Position numbers and translations under genes: made by a program. A stretch of DNA of 64,000 nucleotides, taken from Dromaius novaehollandiae. Taxonomy: Eukaryota; Chordata; Aves; Casuariiformes; Dromaiidae. A model generated the notes under the pieces. The model did not search any database and had not been told where the DNA came from. It saw only the letters and a program-made list of their open reading frames with translations. The stretch lies in contig NC_088111.1 of assembly GCF_036370855.1 (NCBI RefSeq), positions 19,813,501 through 19,877,500 of the forward strand. Direction: 5' to 3'. Below, in pieces: positions 40,001-47,586 of this stretch. Every line of letters starts with the position of its first letter. Positions within the stretch are counted from its first letter, which is position 1.

Positions 40001-41230
40001 CCAAAGGAACAGAAATCACATGGTTAGAGAGCAGGCCTTTAGTGTCTCCACCACCATACTGCGGCCACGTAGGTTGCTTCAGGTTGCATTATTCTACTTC
40101 GCACTGTCACTGGTGTCTCTCATTCCCACCAGCGAGGGCAAAGGATCTTCCCCAGCTATTCCCTTCACAGTAAGTTGAGTTCGTTCATCACTTCTGTGGA
40201 CAACGCGAGAGGAATGCTAGTCACACCATTCCAAATCACTTTAATTTCAGAAAGATCTGGTTTTCTGGGTTTTACGTATTGCTTTCCACCTAGCCTATAG
40301 GCATATCCGTGAAAATCTCTCTCTCTAGATAAGAAATTTTTACTGCTTCTTCCAGCTGGCCTCCATGGCTATGTCTGCAATATCAGCTGATGGGTGTTTT
40401 GTCTACAGTTCAAACAACCAAATGAAGTTGCTGTGCCACCTCTGCCATTAGCGAGGCTTCACTGCCATGAAGCAATGCGCTGAGCTGACTAGTGCGAGAT
40501 AAAGGTCACGCAAACACGTTTCGTTACTTACCCGCGTGCACTTTGACCGTCTCCAGCACTGACCTTGCTCAGGACTCGCTCAAGAACCAAGCAAAGACCA
40601 GCGCGAGCAGAGCCCAACCACGGCAGAATCACAGAGTGGCTGAGGTCGGAAGGGACCTTTGGAGACCCTCTAGTCCAACCCCCTCCTCAAGCAGGGTCAC
40701 CTAGAGCAGGCTGCCCAGCACCCCGTCCGGACAGCTTTTGAGTATCTCCAGGGATGGAGACTGCACCACCTCTCTGGGCGACCTGTCCCGGTGCTGTCAC
40801 GAAGTTTCCCCACGCTCGGGCAGAAGGCCCCGCGCCTCGGTCTGCCGCCTCTCGCCCTGCGCTGGGGCATCGCCCTCGCGGCTCTTGGGCGGGGAACGCC
40901 GAAACCGGGGCCGCCGAGGCTCAGCACGCGGCTACCGCGGAGAACAGGCCGGTGCCGGTGCCGGAGCCTGCAGGAGAAACGAGGCAGCGCGGGGGCCCAG
41001 GGCCTGGCGAAGGCAGGAAAGCGGCAGCGGTCGCGGCCAGGCTGGGCTGCGGGGCCGCGCGGGAGAAGGCGCCCAGCACCGGGGAGCCGAGCGCGGCCGC
41101 GGCGCCCGGCCCAGCCCAGGCCGCCGCCTCCCCGGGGCGGGGGGGCCGCAGGGAACGGCGTCGCCGCGGGCCCCGCGCGGCCACTCACCAGCACCGCCCG
41201 CTCCGCCGCGCTCGCCATCGCCGCCGCCAT
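27996..41230 (-). CDS. ROGDI: ROGDI, complete coding sequence (11 exons)
   Basis: This is a Rogdi/Rav2-family adaptor. Family knowledge places it with DMXL1/2 and WDR7 in the metazoan RAVE-like complex that helps assemble the V-ATPase; loss in people causes Kohlschutter-Tonz syndrome. The spliced exons are 41230-41189, 38923-38852, 37443-37361, 36103-36049, 35151-35071, 32617-32522, 30853-30755, 30223-30110, 29321-29272, 28737-28611 and 28037-27996. They sum to 861 bases, or 286 residues plus TAG, one residue shorter than the human protein as I recall it; the difference is in the alanine-rich N-terminus. Recognisable blocks include the [12 protein letters not shown] segment (about residues 70-81), the [19 protein letters not shown] region (about 89-107) and the leucine-spaced [13 protein letters not shown] stretch (about 193-205). 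All introns are GT-AG. The start is the first ATG after the CpG-rich leader and has G at -3 and +4. No frameshift or premature stop was seen, so the gene looks intact. Confidence 0.96.
28180..28310 (-). mobile_element. Ancient MIR/L2-like fragment
   Basis: The plus strand reads AAAGTTACTTGCCCAGAGTG, GGTGGAACTGAACTTTGGCC and a final GTCTCTATGCCTCC. This is similar in order to the reversed MIR core. It lies in ROGDI intron 10. Tentative. Confidence 0.4.
28611..28737 (-). CDS. ROGDI: ROGDI coding exon 10
   Basis: This exon completes Phe231 and encodes residues 232-273, including [20 protein letters not shown] and [12 protein letters not shown]. It is 127 bases long, with acceptor TCCACAG and donor GTAATG. 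Confidence 0.96.
29272..29321 (-). CDS. ROGDI: ROGDI coding exon 9
   Basis: This 50-base exon encodes residues 215-230, [16 protein letters not shown], plus two bases of Phe231. The acceptor is TCCTCTAG and the donor is GTAAGT. It is short, and its phase matches the next exon exactly. Confidence 0.93.
30110..30223 (-). CDS. ROGDI: ROGDI coding exon 8
   Basis: This exon encodes residues 177-214, [20 protein letters not shown] then [18 protein letters not shown]. It is 114 bases long and in phase 0, with acceptor TTGCCAG and donor GTGACG. It contains the leucine-spaced segment that earned the protein its leucine-zipper description. Confidence 0.96.
30755..30853 (-). CDS. ROGDI: ROGDI coding exon 7
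   Basis: This exon encodes residues 144-176, [16 protein letters not shown] through [10 protein letters not shown]. It is 99 bases long and in phase 0, with acceptor TTATAG and donor GTAAGT. The [19 protein letters not shown] motif identifies the family. Confidence 0.96.
32522..32617 (-). CDS. ROGDI: ROGDI coding exon 6
   Basis: This exon encodes residues 112-143, from [15 protein letters not shown] through [10 protein letters not shown]. It is 96 bases long and in phase 0, with acceptor TTTGCAG and donor GTGAGA. A 17-base A run lies about 50 bases into the following intron (32452-32468). Confidence 0.95.
35071..35151 (-). CDS. ROGDI: ROGDI coding exon 5
   Basis: This exon encodes residues 85-111, [20 protein letters not shown] followed by KQWKLQQ. 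It is 81 bases long and in phase 0 at both ends, with acceptor TTCAAG and donor GTACTG. This is one of the most conserved parts of the family. Confidence 0.95.
36049..36103 (-). CDS. ROGDI: ROGDI coding exon 4
   Basis: This 55-base exon begins after TTCCAG. Its first base completes Gly66, followed by [18 protein letters not shown] (residues 67-84). The donor is GTGAGT. The block is nearly identical to the mammalian sequence as recalled. Confidence 0.95.
36770..36895 (-). mobile_element. Ancient MIR/L2-like fragment
   Basis: The plus strand reads GAGAGATTAAGACC, TTACCCAAGGTCAGAGTCAG, ACTGAACC and CAGAATTCAGGCC, which is the MIR/L2 core order in reverse. It lies in ROGDI intron 3. Low identity, so tentative. 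Confidence 0.4.
37361..37443 (-). CDS. ROGDI: ROGDI coding exon 3
   Basis: This exon encodes residues 39-65 plus two bases of Gly66, containing [15 protein letters not shown] and KQENFVL. The acceptor follows a pyrimidine-rich tract ending GGGCAG, and the donor is GTAAGT. The phase-2 end is completed by the first base of the next exon. Confidence 0.95.
38852..38923 (-). CDS. ROGDI: ROGDI coding exon 2
   Basis: This exon encodes residues 15-38, starting [17 protein letters not shown]. It is 72 bases long and in phase 0 at both ends, with acceptor CAG before GAA and donor GTAAGG. The helical [15 protein letters not shown] pattern is typical of the family N-terminus. Confidence 0.95.
40624..40890 (-). 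mobile_element. CR1 retroposon 3' fragment, 5'-truncated
   Basis: The plus strand reads the reverse complement of an avian CR1 3' end: AATCACAGAGTGGCTGAGG, then GGAAGGGACC, CTAGTCCAACC, AAGCAGGGTCACCTAGAGCAG and TATCTCCAGGGATGGAGACT. The similarity continues, strongly GC-shifted, through GGGCAGAAGG and CCTCTCGCCCTGCGCTGGGCAT-like sequence to about 40,880. The element is therefore on the minus strand, in the same sense as ROGDI, inside intron 1 and about 300 bases past exon 1. The 5' boundary in the CpG island is blurred. Confidence 0.88.
41189..41230 (-). CDS. ROGDI: ROGDI coding exon 1
   Basis: This exon encodes residues 1-14, [14 protein letters not shown], and ends with a GTGAGT donor in phase 0. 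A second in-frame ATG at 41218 (Met5) is a possible alternative start. The first ATG has the strong GCGGCGATGG context and is preferred. Confidence 0.93.
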
Positions 41231-41296
41231 CGCCGCCGCTCCCGGCTCCCGGCGCCGCCCGCCCTCCGCCCGGCGGCGCCGCAAGCGGGGCGCCTG

Positions 41297-41301
41297 ATTG
41301 G
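41297..41301 (-). promoter_or_regulatory. CCAAT box (NF-Y type)
   Basis: The plus strand reads ATTGG within CTGATTGGCC, giving GGCCAATCAG in the ROGDI direction about 67 bases before the ATG. The flanks fit the NF-Y preference. Confidence 0.55.
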
Positions 41302-41369
41302 CCGAGGCCGTGGCACCGCCCCCCGGCCGCGTGGAGGCGGGCGCGAGGGCGGGGTCCCAGCGCGGGGCG

Positions 41370-41377
41370 TGACGTCA
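41370..41377. promoter_or_regulatory. CRE palindrome TGACGTCA
   Basis: An exact 8-base CREB/ATF consensus lies 140 bases upstream of the ROGDI ATG, inside the CpG island and next to GC boxes at about 41382-41390. Position and sequence make it a plausible functional site; binding is inferred. Confidence 0.65.
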
Positions 41378-41480
41378 CGGAGGCGGGGCGGAAGAGGGCG
41401 CGGCGGGGCGGGCGGCCGTGGGGGCGGGGGCGCGACGTCGGGCCTGGCGGGCCCGTAGGCCGAGGGCCCCGCGGCCGGTA

Positions 41481-44150
41481 CAGCGGGACCGGCTGCTCCG
41501 TTTGAAAAGACAAAAAAAAGAAAAAAAGAAAAAGAAAGGAAAAAGGAGCCCCCTCTATGTGTATATATTAAAGAAAAGCCCATCCCGAGCATGTTTCGCA
41601 TTGCCGCCCCCTCTGGCTCTGCTGCGGCCCAGGGATGCTCCCGGGTGCGCGGCCCGTGGGGGCTGTGGCCGCCCGCTCGAGCCCCCACGTCCCAGCCGGG
41701 GCTCCGCCACCCCAGGGAGCAGCCGCGAGCAAAGCACGGATTTGCTCTACGAGCACCGCTGTGAGCTGACGGACCTGTACAGCGCAGCAGTTCGGTTTCC
41801 ATGTGACACACCTCGTCTTTTAACGCTTAAAAACAGCTTAAGAGAGCGGCCTGTGCCGCAAGCGTGAGCTCCTTTCACTGCGGCCTCTTCTGCCGCGCCC
41901 CGTACTGCTCGTGCAAGACTTGACTTTTTGGTGATCTTGGGCCTCACCCCGGCAGCACCCATGGCGGAGCGCGCAGCACTCCTGCGCCACGCGGGCACCA
42001 GCCCAGCGCCCGCCAGCAGCCTGGCGCGCGGCCCAGCCCAAGCTCTCAAGCGCTGGGCTTCCAGTCCTGGAAGGTTTCTCTTAGCGTTTTTTCCCGACAT
42101 GGTCTGCTCAGATAAACAACTCCAGCCACATAAAGAACAGCGAGGCAGCCTGGATAACCAGCAAACCGTCGTGCTTGGCCCCGAGGAGCGCAGTTTGGGG
42201 AGAGGGAGGGAGTCGCTGGTACAGCCTCCATAGGGAACGATTTTAAGAGACTGCTGTAGGCCGGTGCTGGAGCAGCATTGTGGGCCAGGGAGATGGAAAT
42301 GAGGGGGGAAGCCTTGGTGACTGGGGATGGGAGAAGATGTCACCTCTTTAGAGAGTTTTAAAAAGCAGATGAAAACAAAGGACCAGTTTAGGTAACTAGC
42401 AGCATCTCAGAGAGTTAGGGAAGGGAAAGGCTGTTCTCACAGTCAACCTTTTACAACCTTTACTTCCACAGAAACCCTGTTGAATTCCATTTCATTTAAC
42501 TGCCAGCTATTTTCTGGTATAACATTTAGTTTTAAGCAGTGCAGGAAATCATCTGTTTTAAAAGGAAATGATGGCATTGGAGTGCCTGCTCTTCCCCCCC
42601 TTCCTTTGGCCCAGCAGCTATGACAGCCCAGTGCTCTGCCAAAGATAACTTGTTTACTAGTCTCACCAAGTCAGATCAAGCACTGACCTGCCATCATTCA
42701 AATACTCAGCAGTACGTTGCCACTGCTAACAGTACCAGCTAATCTTTGCACTGCAGATGCATAGATTATTATTATTTTTTTTATTTGCACTAGTCAAACC
42801 CATAGCTGACTGCTTACTGCTTAAGGCGCACTTGAATTACACCTAAGAATCCTCCAGAATGGTTAAAGACTCTGAAGTCTAATCAGTTTCTCCTTCTCAA
42901 AGATTCTGAAACAGAGCTGAATGAAAACCCTCATAGAAGTCTCGTCTTTTTGCGAGACAGTGAGGCGTTCTATGACATTATCTGTTTCTCCTCCCACCAC
43001 CCCAGCAATATTATCTAAAATAAGTGAAAAAGTCAGTACCTGAGGAGTGTCAGAGTCGCAGCTTCAGAAGAGGCGCTGAGAGCATTCCTGGCAGATGTTT
43101 CTTCACTGCTCGGGAGCCCTGGCCTTCATGATGCCACCTGCATCACCTGGTGTAGCACCGGCCATCCATGCCGCATCACTGAGTGCTTTTTCCAGTTTCT
43201 TCCAAGATTGGCTGTACCTTTGCTCTGAAGTTCAACACAGCAAACGTCAGGGACAGAATAGGTGTAAAAAGGCTGTGAAATCCACAAAGTTTGGGGTCCC
43301 TTTCCACATGAGGTTTACTAAGCTAACAGTGCCATCCTCTTTACCACGTCAGTACAGGGGGGCCTGGAAGGGAATGTATTATCCATTCACAGAGCAGCTG
43401 AAGCAGGAGCTTTACGCGTTGCCAATCTCTGCTGTGAACTGAAGCACAGCCCAGCCTCAGTGGCCTCAGTCCATCACCTTCCGTATTGCTTTTAGTCACA
43501 ACGTTAAAATGTGTTTTCTTTCTCTACTTGTCATTCATTTTAACTAAAGCATACCATTAATCGACAGCTGTCAGCACTAGCCCCTTACATGAAAGTATCA
43601 GTACATTTAAGTTACCATGAACTGCTATTTGACAGCAAATATTGCCTGGATCTTCAAAAAGCAATATTCTTAGCTTTGCAGGCTCTTCACTTAAGAGATC
43701 TTGTCTTCACCATACTGGAAAACCCCACTCACTGCTGAGTCTATGTAAGAGTTGGTGCTCAAAAAACCCGTATGCTAGAAGAAAGGGTAGTCCACACAGA
43801 GCAACCGGTCTGCCGGTCTCCCAACAGTTAGACAATGAAACAAGCCGTATTTCTAATCACTAGAAAGTTCACGAACCGACGTATCTCAGCGTTCTTCACT
43901 TTAAAACTAAGCCTTCATCCTCCCTCAGTCCGAATGCAGATGGCCCTCTTGTGCATGGAAGCTGGAGTTATATCCAAATTCATCCTTTGCAGCGCCTCAC
44001 TTGTAACATCAGGCTGCTGCTAGCACCACGATGCTCTCTGAGGTGTGCTGCTGGTTTTCAGCTCTGATTTTGGATCGCGGTGAGGTGTGCACGAGCTTTT
44101 GTAATGCTACAACACAGATTTGAGGGGCTTTAGAAAATGCCACAAGAACA
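41481..44150. other. Intergenic region between ROGDI and GLYR1
   Basis: This region begins with an A/G-rich tract (41508-41545). A second CpG-rich patch at about 41,630-42,060 carries overlapping open frames on both strands that match nothing I know. The rest is ordinary sequence. One minus-strand AATAAA at 42785-42780 could serve a longer GLYR1 transcript. No gene is supported. Confidence 0.6.
41508..41545 (+). repeat. A/G-rich tract upstream of ROGDI
   Basis: Short A runs broken by single G or GG, immediately upstream of the ROGDI CpG island. It marks the outer edge of the island. Confidence 0.7.
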
Positions 44151-44169
44151 CTGCGTTACCAAGAAAGGT

Positions 44170-44175
44170 TTTATT
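44170..44175 (-). terminator. GLYR1 distal poly(A) signal AATAAA
   Basis: The plus strand reads TTTATT. In the gene direction the signal is followed within 15-60 bases by G/T-rich sequence, as expected for a downstream element. Alternative signals are at 44495-44500 and 46185-46190. Confidence 0.5.
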
Positions 44176-44613
44176 TTTTTCTTGCCAGTAGCTTTGTTAA
44201 TTGCACAAAAATCTTTTTGTTTTGCCATTTAAACATTTTCACACAACCTATTCTGAATGACAAACGTTAATTAAAAACAAGGCAAAAAAATAAAAATTCA
44301 CAACCTTAATTAACTATAGGATCTATCATTGAGGAAAAAAGAAACTGCTTTTCTTACAAGCTTTTCACAAGTGTCACATTTTCTCTTTAAAAAGGAGGGA
44401 GTCAAAAAAAAAGCAAATTGCTAAAACAGAAATCCTCATAAAAAGGAACTTTACAGAATTGTCAACAATATTAAGACAACATTGACTAGCCAGTTTTATT
44501 AGAGCATCTCTCAATCCACAGCTTCCCCCCCCTTCCCTCCCCCAGATCTCAGGCCTAGGAACAGAATAAGATCCATGTTCAGAGGCTACAGAAATAAATA
44601 CAAGAATCCAAGT

Positions 44614-44637
44614 GAGACTGACGCTTCAGTCAGTCTC
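44614..44637 (-). other. 9-bp perfect hairpin in candidate GLYR1 3' UTR
   Basis: GAGACTGAC (44614-44622) and GTCAGTCTC (44629-44637) are exact reverse complements with a 6-base loop. In the GLYR1 transcript this would form a compact stem-loop. Confidence 0.5.
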
Positions 44638-46344
44638 AAACAGCATCTGAAACAGTCCAGTTTTCACCATTTCCACCCCTCCTCCTCACTTTGGATCCAC
44701 TGCAGAGCTCTCGGTCTCCTTGCTCCCTGGTGTATCTTTAACTGTGCAGTCCGCCAGGCAGCACCACACCCTCCGGCCGATCTACATCCACCTACCCAGC
44801 CAGAAAGCTGCAGTCCGACCGTTACAGGATAAATTACAGTGTTGAACTAGTCTGCGCCTGCCACTCCCGCGTACGCAACGGCCTCCGCTCCGAGAGCTAC
44901 GGTATTTCTGCAAAACAGAACCTGCAGTGGCAGGACGACCGGGGAAGTGGTTCTGCCCCTCGCAAACAGGACTCTTCGAATTCACTACGAAACACGTGTC
45001 ATGAGGCTTGAGACTCCTCTCCTACACCTACCGTTGTCAGAGGCACCACAGAGCATAAAACAGAGGGAGATCCTTGATTACATCAGCTCAGACCCATTCA
45101 CCCTCCATCTATTCCAAGAGGCCTCTGCAGGGACAGTTCGGGGACCGCTGTGCTCGACTCAGCACTGCTCTGCTCTTTCAGCTGGATCTGAGACAGCATC
45201 TCCCTCCTCCCCAAACATATCTCATACTATAAAACCTGTGGTCTCGTCTCCTGTCCCCAAATGCACAATTTCCCCCAGATGCCCTCACTGCGCAATCGCG
45301 CGAGTGATTTCTCAACTGCAGCGTATTTAACCAAGGATTTCCGATGCTAATTGCTGAGTTCTGCTGGATGGGGGAAAGCCTAAGTATGTCAAAAGCAGGC
45401 TAATGGCTGGTTATCCTGGGTAGTTACATGTGCCTTTAATATGAATATCTACATGCAGGATGGCAGCTGTACTGCCAAAGAAACGCGTATGTATAACTAA
45501 TATTGTTCACGTATACCACTGACAAACAGGCAAAGTGATGTGTAACAGAGCTATTACTAGATGTTCACCACAGGACGTAATGCATAATACAATATTAGCC
45601 CACAAATAATAGTGATCAGCGGAGGTGAAATATTCAACACAAAGTAACATTTACAGCATTAGGAATTAGATGTCATGTTCCATAACGGTATCTGATACTT
45701 TCTCTGCTTCTTATTGAGGTGCCCCTGAGCCATATCCACATGCTGCCCAAAGCAGGATTGGCAAGAAATCTTGAGCCACAGGAAAGTTTCCCTAAACAGC
45801 CATTAAGTGCCTAGAAACATAAAATGGTGGGAGGGGCAGACCTCAAGGATTTAAAGGAACATGGTCTACTTGGAATTTGTTTTCTTTTCTTTCAGAATCC
45901 CAACCCAAGGGAGGAGATTGTGTCACTAAGAAGTGATTTGGGCCAATAAAGCTTCTTACTGGCATTTTACTAACTCTCAAATCTAAAATGCAAGAAGCTT
46001 CCTAAAAGGCTAATACTGAGAGAATTAAAAACCCCATGCTTTATGCATTTTTAGAGACAGGCATCCTCTGGACTCTGGGTTGCTCTGTCAACACTGACAG
46101 TTTCTCTGCTCTTAAGCACTGGCCATCTGCAGCTCAATTCCCACATTTCTAGGCTAGAGCTCAGCAGAAGTCCTAGGCTCCCATTTTATTTACCAGTCTT
46201 TCCAGAAGTTGGTATATGGCCACAAGCAGAGTCACAAGTACAGGGAAGACTCTCACATTGCACTAGTGTTGTAACCAGAGTAGTAACATTACAGACATGT
46301 ATGGAAAATCTGACATGTACAAAGATCACTAATCAGTACACAAA

Positions 46345-46500
46345 ATACCCCTCTGAGGTAGGTAATTATCACCCACCTTTAAAGATGGGGAAACAGGCTA
46401 AGAGATGAAATGACCATGCAAAGGCCAGAGAGAGAGCCTGGAATGGAGCTCAAGACCCTCAAACTCCCAGCTCTACAGTCATTCCTCTCACCCCTTTCAG
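46345..46500 (-). mobile_element. Ancient MIR/L2-type fragment
   Basis: The plus strand reads GAGGTAGGTAATTATCACCC, then AGATGGGGAAACAGG, AAGAGATGAAATGACC and GCCTGGAATGGAGCTCAAGA. This follows the order of the reverse complement of a MIR/L2 tail. Highly diverged; located in the candidate GLYR1 3' UTR. Confidence 0.5.
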
Positions 46501-46569
46501 ACTCATCACCCTGCTTGTGACACTGCTACAGTCCAAGAAGCCTTCGTAAATATTAAGTACTAGGATATT

Positions 46570-46593
46570 AAAAAAAAAAAAAAAAAAAAAAAA
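46570..46593 (+). repeat. A24 homopolymer
   Basis: Twenty-four consecutive A on the plus strand, which is a T run in the GLYR1 transcript direction. No retroposon body was recognised beside it. Confidence 0.85.
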
Positions 46594-47511
46594 GGCAAGA
46601 AGTAAATCAACATACACTAAGGCCAGGAGCAACCCTAAGATTTGCTCCTTCACCAAGCAAAATACCTCCGGCCCAGTTTTAAGCTGAATGCTTTTCTTAC
46701 AGTTTTCTAGACAAACACGTTAATCTCCAATACTGTTTGTGGGATGGGCAGCTGTGATTAACCTTTTAGGAGGCTGTGTTTACACTGGCGTTCTCTCCTT
46801 TTCACCGAGGTTTGCGTTCCCTAAGCTAAAGTTGTCTGTACAGGGGAAGACATGGATGCAATCGGTTCTTCCTGTCAGTATGAGGAATTCCTCCATCAAG
46901 GTGCCAGGGAGGTGGAAGTTTAAAAAGGAAACAGAATCAAGACAGCATTGCATGCAACCCCATTACCTTCTGGAACTGCCCTTCTCCTCCATGGGAGGTG
47001 CTTTGTTCTCTAACAGTGGGTGATGAACAGGAATGCTCCTCACCTTAATTGGGACCAAGGCCTTTACTGATATTCACAGGTAGATGGGACATATGTCACC
47101 TGTCCCCTTGATGCAGAGAGTCCAACACACACATTATTTCACAGCAAAGGAGAAAAGGAATCATTAGAAACAGCATCTTGGACAAGCATACAAAGAGGAA
47201 AACAAAAGCAGCCAAGCAGCAGATTTCTGGCAGAGTTGCCTCAGAGCTTCTGAACGAGCCGCCACTGTCCTGTTCCATGACTGTCAGTGCATGGCATGGA
47301 TTTTCTAATCAGACTGCAACAATCCGAGCCCCCTCCTCCCCCCCTTTTGCCACCGGGGAAGGCTCACCGCAGCAGCTGCCTTCGCGGCAGATCTCAAAGT
47401 CTGTGTATAAAAGGAAATGGAGAGACAGAGATGGACTGGTCCAGAGTTAAAACCCAGTATCATAATAATATTAATCAATAATCATAGTATTAACAGTAAG
47501 AATGGTGCAGC

Positions 47512-47586
47512 CTAGTGGATGTAGGCCCTGTACACTGCAGACATATCGTTGTCCGATTGGTCCAATGCTTTTGCTCGTTTATAGAC
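47512..47586 (-). CDS. GLYR1: GLYR1 last coding exon and stop
   Basis: This exon encodes the last 24 residues, [20 protein letters not shown] then AYIH, and TAG at 47514-47512. The acceptor is TTCTCTAG. I see no difference from the mammalian C-terminus as recalled. Confidence 0.96.
   Translation of the reverse strand, partial: VYKRAKALDQSDNDMSAVYRAYIH

Larger units (their letters stand above)
28038..41188 (-). other. ROGDI: ROGDI introns 1-10
   Basis: All ten introns are GT-AG. Intron 1 (38924-41188) holds the CR1 fragment. Intron 3 (36104-37360) and intron 10 (28038-28610) hold old MIR/L2-like fragments. Intron 5 (32618-35070) holds an A/G-rich tract at 33350-33387. Intron 6 (30854-32521) holds the A17 run at 32452-32468. 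I see nothing recognisable in introns 2 (37444-38851), 4 (35152-36048), 7 (30224-30754), 8 (29322-30109) and 9 (28738-29271). Confidence 0.85.
40800..41480. promoter_or_regulatory. CpG-island promoter of ROGDI
   Basis: This stretch is dense in CG dinucleotides and GC boxes and surrounds coding exon 1. Upstream of the ATG, in the gene direction, lie an inverted CCAAT box, a full CRE palindrome and several GGGGCGG boxes, with no TATA box in a fitting position. This is the usual architecture of a broadly expressed vertebrate gene. The exact transcription start cannot be read from sequence alone. Confidence 0.8.
44150..47511 (-). other. GLYR1: GLYR1 3' UTR (candidate)
   Basis: There is no coding similarity after the GLYR1 stop. 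The span contains a 24-base A run (46570-46593), an old MIR/L2-like fragment (46345-46500) and a perfect 9-bp hairpin (44614-44637). Minus-strand AATAAA signals lie at 46190-46185, 44500-44495 and 44175-44170. The last is followed by a G/T-rich stretch suited to cleavage, so a 3' UTR of about 3.3 kb is possible, with shorter forms ending near 46.17 kb. Confidence 0.5.

Noticed and set aside
41231-41284. In-frame upstream extension of ROGDI exon 1
   Set aside because: The extension would start at a TTG, not an ATG, and is an Arg/Gly-rich translation of GC-rich leader. The ATG at 41230 has strong context.
40738-41505. Long plus-strand open frames over the ROGDI promoter
   Set aside because: They are antisense to a CpG island and ROGDI exon 1 and partly made of CR1 sequence. 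Low-complexity Arg/Gly/Pro content.
41747-42343. 198-codon minus-strand frame between ROGDI and GLYR1
   Set aside because: No recognisable family, overlaps open frames on the other strand in a CG-rich patch.
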